Shown here piece by piece: positions 50,633 to 58,582 of a DNA stretch of 64,000 bases (the first letter of the stretch is position 1; the number at the start of each line of letters is the position of its first letter). The stretch is from Bacteroidales bacterium UBA6431 (GTDB lineage: Bacteria > Bacteroidota > Bacteroidia > Bacteroidales > UBA932): NCBI GenBank assembly GCA_002439095.1, contig DJOT01000010.1:8897-72896 (forward strand), given 5' to 3'. Made by a program: the position numbers and the translations under genes. The notes beneath the pieces were generated by a model, which worked only from the letters and a program-made list of their open reading frames with translations, was not told where the DNA came from and searched no databases.

Positions 50633-51939
50633 CACACTCTCTCTATCTTGGCTCCCAGGGCGTTGAGGCGCCCTTCGATATCTTCATATCCCCTGTCTAT
50701 CTGCTCGATATTGTCAATGCGTGAAGTCCCGCTTGCGGACATGGCCGCGAGTAGCATGGCGATGCCGGCCCGGATGTCAGGGGAAGTCATGCGGCCGGCC
50801 TTGAGGCATATCTTATGGTCATGGCCGATCACCACGGCACGGTGCGGGTCACAGAGTATGATCTGCGCCCCCATGTCGATGAGCTTGTCCACAAAGAAGA
50901 GCCTGCTCTCGAACATCTTCTGATGTATCAGCACACTCCCCTTGCACTGGGTGGCCACCACGAGCATCACGCTCAAAAGGTCAGGTGTCAAGCCAGGCCA
51001 CGGGGCATCGGCGATGGTCATTATAGACCCGTCTATGAAGGATTCGATCTCATAGCTCTCCTGGGCAGGGACATATATATCATCCCCTCTCTGTTCGAGC
51101 TTGACTCCAAGCCGCCGGAAACACTCCGGAATGATGCCCAGATTCTCCCATGACACGTTGCTTATTGTGAGTTCGCTCCGGGTTATGGCTGCCATCCCGA
51201 TGAACGATCCGACCTCAATCATATCCGGAAGTATGCGGTGCTCCGTACCATGGAGAGACTCCACTCCTGTGATTGTGAGCAGGTTGGAGCCGATCCCCTC
51301 GATCTTCGCACCCATCCTCACCAGCATCCGGCACAGCTGCTGGACATAAGGTTCGCAGGCGGCATTGTAGATGGTGGTGACCCCTTTGGCAAGAGTTGCG
51401 GCCATAACTATATTGGCAGTACCGGTGACCGAGGCCTCATCAAGCAGCATGTAGCAGCCCTGCATGTTTCTGCCAGAAGAGAGGCTATACGCACTCTTGT
51501 CCGTGTCGTAAGCGCACTTTGCCCCGAGTTTCATGAAGCCGTCGATGTGCGTGTCCACACGGCGGCGGCCGATCTTGTCCCCTCCGGGTTTCGGGAAATA
51601 CGCCTGTCCGAAACGGGACAATATAGGGCCTACCACCATCACCGAACCGCGCAACTGCGCGCAACTGCGTACGAAGTCCGCGCTGCGTATGTAGAACTCA
51701 TTGACATGCCCTGCCGTGAACCTGTACTCCCCCTTGCCGAGGCGCTCCACCGTGACTCCCATGCTCTCAAGCAGGGCAATCAGGTTCTGGACATCCAGTA
51801 TCTCTGGAACATTGGATATGGTGACCGGTTCCGAAGTGAGCAAGGTGGCACTGATCACCTCCAGGGCCTCGTTTTTCGCGCCCTGAGGTTCAATGGCCCC
51901 GCTCAGACCATGACCGCCCTCTATGATGAACGAACTCAT
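50632..51939 (-). CDS. murA: UDP-GlcNAc 1-carboxyvinyltransferase MurA, Asp-type active site
   Basis: A 435-residue MurA. The catalytic Lys is in EPQGAKNEAL (K22). The active-site loop reads PKPGGDKIGRRRVDTH, with Asp (about residue 121) where most bacteria have Cys. MurA makes the first committed peptidoglycan precursor. The Asp form is active but not alkylated by fosfomycin, so intrinsic resistance is expected. It overlaps murB by 4 nt. Confidence 0.95.
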   Translation of the reverse strand: MSSFIIEGGHGLSGAIEPQGAKNEALEVISATLLTSEPVTISNVPEILDVQNLIALLESMGVTVERLGKGEYRFTAGHVNEFYIRSADFVRSCAQLRGSVMVVGPILSRFGQAYFPKPGGDKIGRRRVDTHIDGFMKLGAKCAYDTDKSAYSLSSGRNMQGCYMLLDEASVTGTANIVMAATLAKGVTTIYNAACEPYVQQLCRMLVRMGAKIEGIGSNLLTITGVESLHGTEHRILPDMIEVGSFIGMAAITRSELTISNVSWENLGIIPECFRRLGVKLEQRGDDIYVPAQESYEIESFIDGSIMTIADAPWPGLTPDLLSVMLVVATQCKGSVLIHQKMFESRLFFVDKLIDMGAQIILCDPHRAVVIGHDHKICLKAGRMTSPDIRAGIAMLLAAMSASGTSRIDNIEQIDRGYEDIEGRLNALGAKIERV

Positions 51940-52943
51940 ATATGCTCAACCTCGGGTTCAAGTTCCACACCGAAACGTTCACGTACAGTCTCAGTCACCC
52001 TCTTCTCGAGAGCCAGTATGTCAGATGGCGATGCATCACCGCTGCTGTTGACAATCACAAGCGGCTGTTTTTCATATACGGAAGCACCTCCCTGCGAAGC
52101 GCCCTTGAGACCGCAACTGTCTATCAGCCACGCGGCGGGAATCTTAACGCTGCCGTCTGGAAGGTCATAATGCGGAGCGCTGCCGTCTGGGGATATGCGC
52201 CTGAACTCATCCGCACTCACGACAGGATTTTTGAAGAAACTGCCGGCATTGCCGATTTCTTCCGGATCCGGAAGCTTGGAGCGGCGCAGCTTGATCACGG
52301 CTTCGCGCACTTCCACAGGAGATTGAGGGGTCTTCCCCTCAAGGGCTTCAGACAGCCCCTTGTACTCAAGGCGCGGACGTGGGATGCGGCTGAGCCTGAA
52401 AAGCACGCTGGTGACGATGTAGCGGCCTTTGTTCTCAGGCTCCTTGAACATCGACATCCTGTAGGCATATCGGCACTCGGAGGCACTGAACTTGACTTTT
52501 TTCTTTTCCTGCAGGTCGTAGCACACTACCCCGGATATGATGTCCTTGACCTCAACCCCGTAGGCTCCGATGTTCTGCACGGCGGCAGCCCCGACTTCAC
52601 CAGGGATGAGGGAGAGATTCTCCGCCCCCCATAGCCCGTGGCGGCAGGTCTCGGCCACGAAAGAGTCAAAGTTGACCCCGGCACCGACCATCACCGGCAC
52701 GTCGTCGAACCCTACATCCACGTATTTGATGTACTCGATGTTGGAGTGCAGCACCGTCCCGGGGAAATCTCCCGTGAAAAGCAGGTTGCTTCCCTCCCCG
52801 ATGTGCAGAAACGGCTTGGGGAGCTTCTCGAAATTGAGACCCTCGAGTTCCTTGACACTTTCGTATTCCACGAAGCACCCGCAGGACACCTTCATCCTGA
52901 AGGTGTTCAGTGCTCCGAGATCATAGTTGAGCTTTATTCTCAC
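51936..52943 (-). CDS. murB: UDP-N-acetylenolpyruvoylglucosamine reductase
   Basis: A 335-residue type I MurB. The FAD-binding segment includes HIGEGSNLLF and NLSLIPGEVGAAAVQNIGAYGVEVKD; the later NAGSFFKNP carries the catalytic Ser. It reduces the enolpyruvyl group made by MurA, and the two genes overlap. It also overlaps aspS by 4 nt. Confidence 0.95.
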   Translation of the reverse strand: MRIKLNYDLGALNTFRMKVSCGCFVEYESVKELEGLNFEKLPKPFLHIGEGSNLLFTGDFPGTVLHSNIEYIKYVDVGFDDVPVMVGAGVNFDSFVAETCRHGLWGAENLSLIPGEVGAAAVQNIGAYGVEVKDIISGVVCYDLQEKKKVKFSASECRYAYRMSMFKEPENKGRYIVTSVLFRLSRIPRPRLEYKGLSEALEGKTPQSPVEVREAVIKLRRSKLPDPEEIGNAGSFFKNPVVSADEFRRISPDGSAPHYDLPDGSVKIPAAWLIDSCGLKGASQGGASVYEKQPLVIVNSSGDASPSDILALEKRVTETVRERFGVELEPEVEHI

Positions 52944-54709
52944 TGTTCCTTGTAAGTTGATTGGAGATGAAGTTCATCCATCTGGCTCTGGTCGATCTTG
53001 GATGGTGAGTCGATCATCACGTCGCGGCCCTGATTGTTCTTAGGGAAGGCGATGTAGTCGCGGATGGTCTCCTGCCCGCCGAAGAGTGCGCAGACTCGGT
53101 CGAAGCCGAAGGCAAGTCCCCCGTGAGGAGGGGCTCCGAACTTGAAGGCGTTGATGATGAAGCCGAACTTGTACTCGGCGTCCTCGCGGCTTATGCCCAG
53201 CACATCGAACATCCTGCTCTGCAGCTTGGCGTCGTGGATACGGATGGAGCCGCCGCCGAGTTCTGTGCCGTTGAGCACAAAATCGTATGCGTTGGCGCAA
53301 ACCCTCTCAAGATCCTCTTTCTTGTCAGAGTAGAACCACTGCTCATGCTCCGGCTTCGGCGCGGTGAACGGGTGGTGCATGGCGTAGAAGCGTCCATCTT
53401 CCTCGCTCCATTCGAGAAGCGGGAAGTCCACTATCCAGAGCGGTGCGAACACCTTCGGATCTCTCAGGCCGAGACGGTTACCCATCTCGATTCGCAGCAC
53501 TCCGAGCTGGGTCTGGGTCTTGCGCTTGGCTCCGCAGAGCACGAGGATGAGATCGCCCGGCTTTGCCTCGCAGACCTGAGCCACCTCATGGAGTTTCTCC
53601 GCGGAGAAGAACTTGTCCACGGATGACTTGATGCTGCCGTCGGAGTTGACCTTGATGTACACAAGTCCTTTTGCGCCGACCTGCGGGCGCTTCACCCACT
53701 CGGTAAGCTCGTCGAGCTGCTTGCGGGTGTATTCGGCACAGCCTTCGGCGGCGATGGCACCGATGTATTCCGAAGAGTCGAAGACGCTGAATCCCTGGTT
53801 CTTTACCAGCGGGGTGATGTCGTGGATCTTCATGCCGAAGCGGACATCCGGCTTGTCGGAGCCGTAGTTGTCCATGGCATCGTACCACCTCATGCGAGGA
53901 AGCGGATCTGGGATGTCCACGCCGAGGGCGTTCTTGAACATGCGGCGCATCATCCCCTCGAATGTGTTCAGCACATCCTCCTGCTCCACGAAGCTCATCT
54001 CGCAGTCTATCTGGGTGAACTCCGGCTGACGGTCAGCACGCAGATCTTCGTCGCGGAAACATCTCACAATCTGGAAGTAGCGGTCGTATCCGGCCACCAT
54101 CAGGAGCTGCTTGAATGTCTGAGGGGACTGCGGAAGGGCGTAGAAAGTGCCAGGGTTCATACGGGACGGCACCACGAAGTCGCGGGCCCCCTCCGGGGTG
54201 GATTTGATGAGATATGGAGTCTCTATCTCCATGAATCCCTGTTCATCGAGGTAGGTGCGGATCTCCTGGGCGAGGCGATGGCGAAGCGCCAAGGCCCGCT
54301 GAAGAGGAGGACGGCGCAGGTCAAGATAGCGGTATTTGGCCCGCAGGTCCTCGCCTCCGTCGCTGTTCTCCTCGATGGTGAACGGCGGAGTCACGGACTT
54401 GTTGAGCACGTTGATGCTCTCCAGACGGATCTCTATGTCGCCGGTGGGCATCTTCGGGTTCTTGCTGGCGCGCTCCACCACTTCGCCCATGGCCTGTATC
54501 ACATATTCGCGGCCAAGGCCGGCGGCGGCCTCCACCAGAGCCGGATCGGCATCAGTCTCCACTACAAGCTGCGTGATGCCGTAGCGGTCACGCAGGTCGA
54601 TGAATGTCATTCCCCCCAGTTTGCGGGTCTTCTGCACCCAGCCTGCCAGGGTGACTTTCTTTCCTTTGTCGGAGAGCCTCAGCTCACCGCAAGTGTTGCT
54701 TCTGTACAT
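52940..54709 (-). CDS. aspS: Aspartyl-tRNA synthetase
   Basis: A 589-residue class II synthetase of the bacterial type. The N-terminal anticodon-binding OB fold (MYRSNTCGELRLSDKGKKVTLAGWVQ) is followed by motif 2 (FRDEDLRADRQPEFTQIDCEM), the bacterial insertion domain and motif 3 (GLAFGFDRVCALFGG). ATG 54709 gives the family's MYR start; the 8-codon longer frame is less likely. It heads the aspS-mur-thrA-dap operon; promoter at 54739-54746. Charging with Asp connects to the Asp-family genes that follow. Confidence 0.95.
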   Translation of the reverse strand: MYRSNTCGELRLSDKGKKVTLAGWVQKTRKLGGMTFIDLRDRYGITQLVVETDADPALVEAAAGLGREYVIQAMGEVVERASKNPKMPTGDIEIRLESINVLNKSVTPPFTIEENSDGGEDLRAKYRYLDLRRPPLQRALALRHRLAQEIRTYLDEQGFMEIETPYLIKSTPEGARDFVVPSRMNPGTFYALPQSPQTFKQLLMVAGYDRYFQIVRCFRDEDLRADRQPEFTQIDCEMSFVEQEDVLNTFEGMMRRMFKNALGVDIPDPLPRMRWYDAMDNYGSDKPDVRFGMKIHDITPLVKNQGFSVFDSSEYIGAIAAEGCAEYTRKQLDELTEWVKRPQVGAKGLVYIKVNSDGSIKSSVDKFFSAEKLHEVAQVCEAKPGDLILVLCGAKRKTQTQLGVLRIEMGNRLGLRDPKVFAPLWIVDFPLLEWSEEDGRFYAMHHPFTAPKPEHEQWFYSDKKEDLERVCANAYDFVLNGTELGGGSIRIHDAKLQSRMFDVLGISREDAEYKFGFIINAFKFGAPPHGGLAFGFDRVCALFGGQETIRDYIAFPKNNQGRDVMIDSPSKIDQSQMDELHLQSTYKEQ

Positions 54710-54738
54710 ATAGCGTTTTGTATTATATTCCAAAAGAG

Positions 54739-54746
54739 CAAAGATA
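54739..54746 (-). promoter_or_regulatory. Promoter of the aspS-murB-murA-thrA-dap operon
   Basis: Minus-strand TATCTTTG, 29 nt before the aspS start. It appears to drive all nine genes to 44363, since every junction downstream overlaps or nearly touches. No -33 TTTG is evident. Confidence 0.65.
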
Positions 54747-54779
54747 TAAAATTATCCCGGATATGCGTATACACAACTC

Positions 54780-54804
54780 CGCCGTACCCGGACAGGGCAC
54801 GGCG
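54780..54804 (-). terminator. Hairpin between the SDR gene and aspS
   Basis: CGCCGTACCC and GGGCACGGCG pair over 10 bp with one mismatch and a 5-nt loop, 28 nt past the SDR stop. No T-run follows on the minus strand, so it may be weak. Confidence 0.4.
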
Positions 54805-54831
54805 AAGTGTTAAACTTGATGTGTCAATGTC

Positions 54832-55626
54832 TTAGAGCTTGTAGTACAATGACAGCACCCAGGCGAACATCCGTGGCGGCAGGATGGTCTTGGCAAAGAC
54901 GGAGAGTCTCTGCAGGAAAGTGGCCACGATATAGTTGTATTTCGGGTTCTTCTTGCGGACTATCTCTGATATTTTCGCGGCGAGCACATCGGGCTTGAGC
55001 CCGGAAGTCTCATCGTGCTCTATGCTGGCCATGGACTTGGCGTAGGACTTGTAGACCTCGAAGGCCTCGGGATTGGCGACCGTGCTGCGGGTCGCGGTGA
55101 AGCCGGTGGAAAAGTCCCCAGGCTCGATGACCACTACCTTGATTCCGAACTCCTTTACTTCGAGTCTCAAAGCCTGGCAGTAGCCTTCTATCGCAAACTT
55201 GGAAGCCGAGTACAGCCCTTGATAAGGAAGACCGATAAGCCCACCTATCGAACTGATGCAGATGATCTTGCCTTCCCTCTGCCTGCGCATCACAGGGATC
55301 ACGGAATGCAGGAAACGCACCATCCCCATCCAATTGACATCCATCTGTTTGCGGGCATCGTCAAGGGAGCTGAACTCCAGCGGGCCGCCGACTCCCATGC
55401 CGGCGTTGTTGATGAACACGTCGATCCTGCCCTCGGCCTCCACGACCCGGGAGACCGCCGCCTCCACCTGGGCATCATCGGAGGCGTCCGCCTTTATGTA
55501 GGTGACACCGGGAATCTGCGGCACATCACGTCTGTGCGTGCCGTAGACCTTGTGCCCGTCGGATGCGAGCCGCTCGGCCATCGCCTTGCCGAAGCCGGAG
55601 CTGATGCCTGTGATGAGGATGACCAT
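54832..55626 (-). CDS. Short-chain dehydrogenase/reductase
   Basis: A 264-residue SDR. The cofactor motif TGISSGFGKAM is at the N-terminus, NNAGMG in the middle, and the catalytic YSASK at about 155. A hydrophobic C-terminus may associate with the membrane. It lies 10 nt downstream of a serine palmitoyltransferase-like gene on the same strand. By context it could reduce 3-ketosphinganine, but other ketoacyl substrates are possible and the sequence alone does not decide. Confidence 0.8.
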   Translation of the reverse strand: MVILITGISSGFGKAMAERLASDGHKVYGTHRRDVPQIPGVTYIKADASDDAQVEAAVSRVVEAEGRIDVFINNAGMGVGGPLEFSSLDDARKQMDVNWMGMVRFLHSVIPVMRRQREGKIICISSIGGLIGLPYQGLYSASKFAIEGYCQALRLEVKEFGIKVVVIEPGDFSTGFTATRSTVANPEAFEVYKSYAKSMASIEHDETSGLKPDVLAAKISEIVRKKNPKYNYIVATFLQRLSVFAKTILPPRMFAWVLSLYYKL

Positions 55627-55636
55627 GGCCGAGATG

Positions 55637-56830
55637 TTATTCTATGACACCGAGTTCCTTGAAGATCTTGGTAAGCTTCTCCACTGCCTCGTCCACCTGC
55701 TCGATGGTGTGCGTGGCCATGAGGGCGAAGCGGATGAGCACATCGCTCTCCGGCACTGCCGGTGCGATGACAGGGGTGATGAACACGCCCTGCTCATAAG
55801 CCATGCGTACGATCTTCATAGCCTTGATGGTATCGCGCACGAAGAGAGGTATGATAGGGGACTGGGTGTGGCCCGTATCGAAGCCGTTGTCCTTGAACGC
55901 TTTCTGCGCGTGGCGGGTCACCTTCCAGAGGTGTTCGCGCCTCTCCGGCTCGTTGATCATGATGTCGAGTGCCGTCGATGCGGCTGCCACGGCAGCCGGG
56001 GTCATGGATGCGCTGAATATCAGGGAGCGGGAGTTGTGCTTGAGGTAGTTAAGCACTTCCTTGTCGCCGGCGATGAATCCTCCCAGCGAACCGAAGCTCT
56101 TGGAGAATGTTCCCATTATAAGGTCAGTGTCAGCGGTGAGGCCGTAGTGGCTCGCGGTACCGGAGCCGTTCTCCCCGATCACTCCGAGTCCGTGGGCATC
56201 GTCCACCATCACGGAGGCGTTGTATTTCTTGCAGAGTTCCACGATCTGCGGAAGCGGGGCTATGTCTCCCTCCATGGAGTAGACTCCGTCCACGACGATG
56301 AGTTTGAGCGCGTCAGGCGGGGTGAGGGCAAGCTTTTTCTCGAGGACGGCCATGTCGTTGTGCGGGAACTTGCGGACTTCCGAGAAGCTCAGGCGGCTGC
56401 CGTCGATGATGCAGGCATGGTCAAGAGCATCGAGGAAAACGTATCCACCCTTGACTCCAAGGCAGCTGACCACCCCGAGGTTGACCTGGAAACCGGTGCT
56501 GTAGGTGACGGCCTCGTCCTTGCCGACAAACTTGGCGAGCTTGGCTTCAAGCTCCTCATGGATATCGAGTGTTCCGTTGAGGAAACGGCTGCCGGAGCAG
56601 CTGGTACCGTATTTGCGTATCGCCGCGATGGCGGCTTCCTTGAGACGTGGATCGTCTGAGAGTCCGAGGTATGAATTGGAGCCGAACATCAGGACTTTCT
56701 TGCCGTCGGCCATGGTGACGACCGGATCCTGACCTGAAGATATCGGGCGGTAGTACGGATAGATTCCTAGAGCTTTAACTTCTTGAGGGACTGTGTACTT
56801 AGCACAAATCTCATTCAGTATTTTCTTCAT
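55637..56830 (-). CDS. Serine palmitoyltransferase-like aminoacyl transferase
   Basis: A 397-residue alpha-oxoamine synthase. The segment FGSNSYLGLSDDPRLKEAAIAAIRKYGTSCSGSRFLNGTLDIHEELE is typical, as is the PLP Lys in DLIMGTFSKSFGSLGGF and the DDAHGLGVIG motif. The family includes KBL, BioF and SPT; the sequence and phylum favour SPT, which condenses serine with acyl-CoA to 3-ketosphinganine. ATG 56830 follows the promoter at 56864-56871; the longer frame is not used. Confidence 0.8.
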   Translation of the reverse strand: MKKILNEICAKYTVPQEVKALGIYPYYRPISSGQDPVVTMADGKKVLMFGSNSYLGLSDDPRLKEAAIAAIRKYGTSCSGSRFLNGTLDIHEELEAKLAKFVGKDEAVTYSTGFQVNLGVVSCLGVKGGYVFLDALDHACIIDGSRLSFSEVRKFPHNDMAVLEKKLALTPPDALKLIVVDGVYSMEGDIAPLPQIVELCKKYNASVMVDDAHGLGVIGENGSGTASHYGLTADTDLIMGTFSKSFGSLGGFIAGDKEVLNYLKHNSRSLIFSASMTPAAVAAASTALDIMINEPERREHLWKVTRHAQKAFKDNGFDTGHTQSPIIPLFVRDTIKAMKIVRMAYEQGVFITPVIAPAVPESDVLIRFALMATHTIEQVDEAVEKLTKIFKELGVIE

Positions 56831-56863
56831 CTGGCTTAGATTTAATAAAGTAGTACAACGCTG

Positions 56864-56871
56864 CAAATATA
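56864..56871 (-). promoter_or_regulatory. Promoter of the SPT-SDR pair
   Basis: Minus-strand TATATTTG with a TTG about 18 nt upstream as -33. The leader to ATG 56830 is about 30 nt. Confidence 0.65.
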
Positions 56872-56958
56872 CAAATTTAATTTTATTCGCAACCTGCCAC
56901 CGGGCGGGCAGGCGGGGGAGAGACGGACTGGCCATGGCAATCGGTTTGAGCACATCGC

Positions 56959-57078
56959 AGGTGGGAGCGGATTTCGGCATTTATGCTCCCACCTGAACGG
57001 GGCACATGCCCTGCGAGCCTCCCTGAGGCAGGTCGCTTTGGCAGGTAGGAGCCTTTTTCGGAGAATCCGCTCCCACCT
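56959..57078. repeat. Paired 36-nt AGGT...ACCT palindromic element, copy 4
   Basis: Units at 56959-56994 (AGGTGGGAGC / GCTCCCACCT, perfect) and 57043-57078 (AGGTAGGAGC / GCTCCCACCT, one mismatch), 48 nt apart. The linker contains a small GCCTC...GAGGC hairpin. The first unit is followed by GAACGG, as in copy 3. Stem changes relative to copies 1-3 are mostly compensated. Confidence 0.85.
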
Positions 57079-57086
57079 ATTCTCCG

Positions 57087-57190
57087 GTACAGAATCGTGA
57101 CTCCTGCTGTACGGGAAACGACCTTCTCCCGTACGAAACGGCCCGCAAAGCAGCTTTGGTACGGGAAAGGCGGGGTCTGCCGTACGGAGA
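57087..57190. repeat. GTACAG/CTGTACGGGA motifs
   Basis: GTACAG (57087-57092) with CTGTAC (57107-57112) followed by GGGAAACG, and then two further GTACG/GTACGGGA sites to 57190. The order (two 36-nt units, then these motifs) is the same as at 24757 and 35500. Confidence 0.65.
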
Positions 57191-57222
57191 GGAGCTCTAT
57201 CCTCCGGAGAAGGCCGAAAAAT

Positions 57223-57270
57223 GCCCTTAGAGGCCATTCAGAGGGCTGACGCGAAATTTCAGTATAACGG
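57223..57270 (+). repeat. 48-bp intergenic repeat, copy A
   Basis: GCCCTTAGAGGCCATTCAGAGGGC followed by GACGCGAAATTTCAGT and TAACGGG. The same element is found in opposite orientation at 63266-63313. The first half forms an imperfect hairpin here. Confidence 0.65.
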
Positions 57271-57403
57271 GATGGATGATATTGTTGCTGAGACGCATCA
57301 CTTTTCCAAAATAGCGATGCTGATTCTGTGAAAAGTTACTATCTTTATGTCCAGTTAGTAGACCGGCGGTTGCAAACCGCCATTATAAAAAACACAAATC
57401 AGT

Positions 57404-58570
57404 ATGGAAAAGAAGTATTTAGGCTCTATTGCAGCGGCTTGTACAATTGCTGCTATGCTTGTGTCATGCACAAAAAAAGAAGAACCGGGGCTGGCAGTTC
57501 CGGAGATTGTCCAGAGTGAACAGATTTCAGACAATCCTGTCACTCTGTCTTTCTCATGGGCAGCAGTCGAGGGGGCCGACAGTTACGAATATGAGTTGGC
57601 GACTGTCGAAGACGAGACAAAATCAGTGCTCGCAGAGGGGAGTACCGAGAAGACCAGTTGGTCTGTAGCATCAAGCAATGATGTTCTTCTCTCTTTCAGC
57701 ACCAGATATGTCTTTTCAGTCAAGGCGAAGTCTGCCCTTGCGGAATCGAATGTGGCCTCTTGTGAGGTGACTACATCAGCGGCTCCATTCAGCATGACCA
57801 TCACAGACCTGTCGTATCGTGGAGCGACCTTCACCGTAGCCGCAGAGGATCCGTCATTGACATACATTACGGCACAGACCGAGTGGGAGAAGTTTGCAAA
57901 ATACGGTTCGGACCTGGAATTCATCGAGGATTACGATTTCGGCTTCTATAAGAAGATTCCTCCTGTTTATATTCCTTGGTATGCAAAGATGGAAAGTGAT
58001 CTGAAAAAAGGAGAATACTCCTGGACGACACGTATCCTGACTCCCGGGAAGAACTATGTCTTCTACGCATACGGGATCAAGATGCAGACAGACAACACCG
58101 CCTCTCCGGTACTTGTTTCAACCCCGCTGGTAAAGACCAGGTTCACGGCTCCGGAGTTCGAACCTACCAGCAGCACAACATTCCAGGTGGCATCCGTGAG
58201 CCAGACCATAGAGGGAGGCAAGGTCGTATCGACAATCAAGGTCACTCCATCAAGCAGCCGCGAGAAGTACCTTGTCGCATTCGCCGAGGATGAATATGTA
58301 AACAAGAACTACGACGGAAGCGACTTTGCTCTGATGATGGGCCGCATGGGCGACCTTGAGATAATGGGGACGGTGAAAAACTATAACTGGGGGGCTTCGG
58401 GCCTGCTTCATTCCGGTGAAATCACTATTGCCAACAATGCTACGGGCGTGAGCCTCGATGCCAACATAAATCCGGGGAAAAAGTACCATGCCATCGTCAT
58501 CGGCGTGACGGACAGCGGTATCCAGACGACCGAGATCAAGCGCTTCGACATGACAGCACCGGCAGAATAA
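57404..58570 (+). CDS. Lipoprotein with Fn3-like N-terminal domain
   Basis: A 388-residue lipoprotein (signal ending AAMLVSC, Cys about 22). Residues 35-130 look like a fibronectin type III-type fold (VTLSFSWAAVEGADSYEYEL ... YVFSVKAKSA). The rest is beta-rich and unassigned (PGKNYVFYAYGIKM, PGKKYHAIVIGVTD). It is the first gene of a plus-strand set ending with the TPR protein; the next gene is 12 nt away. A role in surface protein or glycan handling is possible but unproven. Confidence 0.65.
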   Translation: MEKKYLGSIAAACTIAAMLVSCTKKEEPGLAVPEIVQSEQISDNPVTLSFSWAAVEGADSYEYELATVEDETKSVLAEGSTEKTSWSVASSNDVLLSFSTRYVFSVKAKSALAESNVASCEVTTSAAPFSMTITDLSYRGATFTVAAEDPSLTYITAQTEWEKFAKYGSDLEFIEDYDFGFYKKIPPVYIPWYAKMESDLKKGEYSWTTRILTPGKNYVFYAYGIKMQTDNTASPVLVSTPLVKTRFTAPEFEPTSSTTFQVASVSQTIEGGKVVSTIKVTPSSSREKYLVAFAEDEYVNKNYDGSDFALMMGRMGDLEIMGTVKNYNWGASGLLHSGEITIANNATGVSLDANINPGKKYHAIVIGVTDSGIQTTEIKRFDMTAPAE

Positions 58571-58582
58571 AAAACGCGTCAC

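Larger units (their letters stand above)
56831..57403. other. Divergent intergenic region rich in repeats
   Basis: 573 nt without a gene. It holds the SPT promoter, a pair of 36-nt units (56959-57078), GTACAG-type motifs (57087-57190), one copy of a 48-bp repeat (57223-57270) and a leader hairpin GGCGGTT...AACCGCC (57363-57379) just before the next gene. Confidence 0.7.

Noticed and set aside
53822..54835. 337-codon plus-strand ORF opposite aspS
   Set aside because: Antisense to a well-conserved synthetase; no domain recognised.
24757..57078. 36-nt repeats taken as CRISPR repeats
   Set aside because: Only two units per site, arms differ between units, linkers are not unique spacers of constant size, and no cas gene is present.
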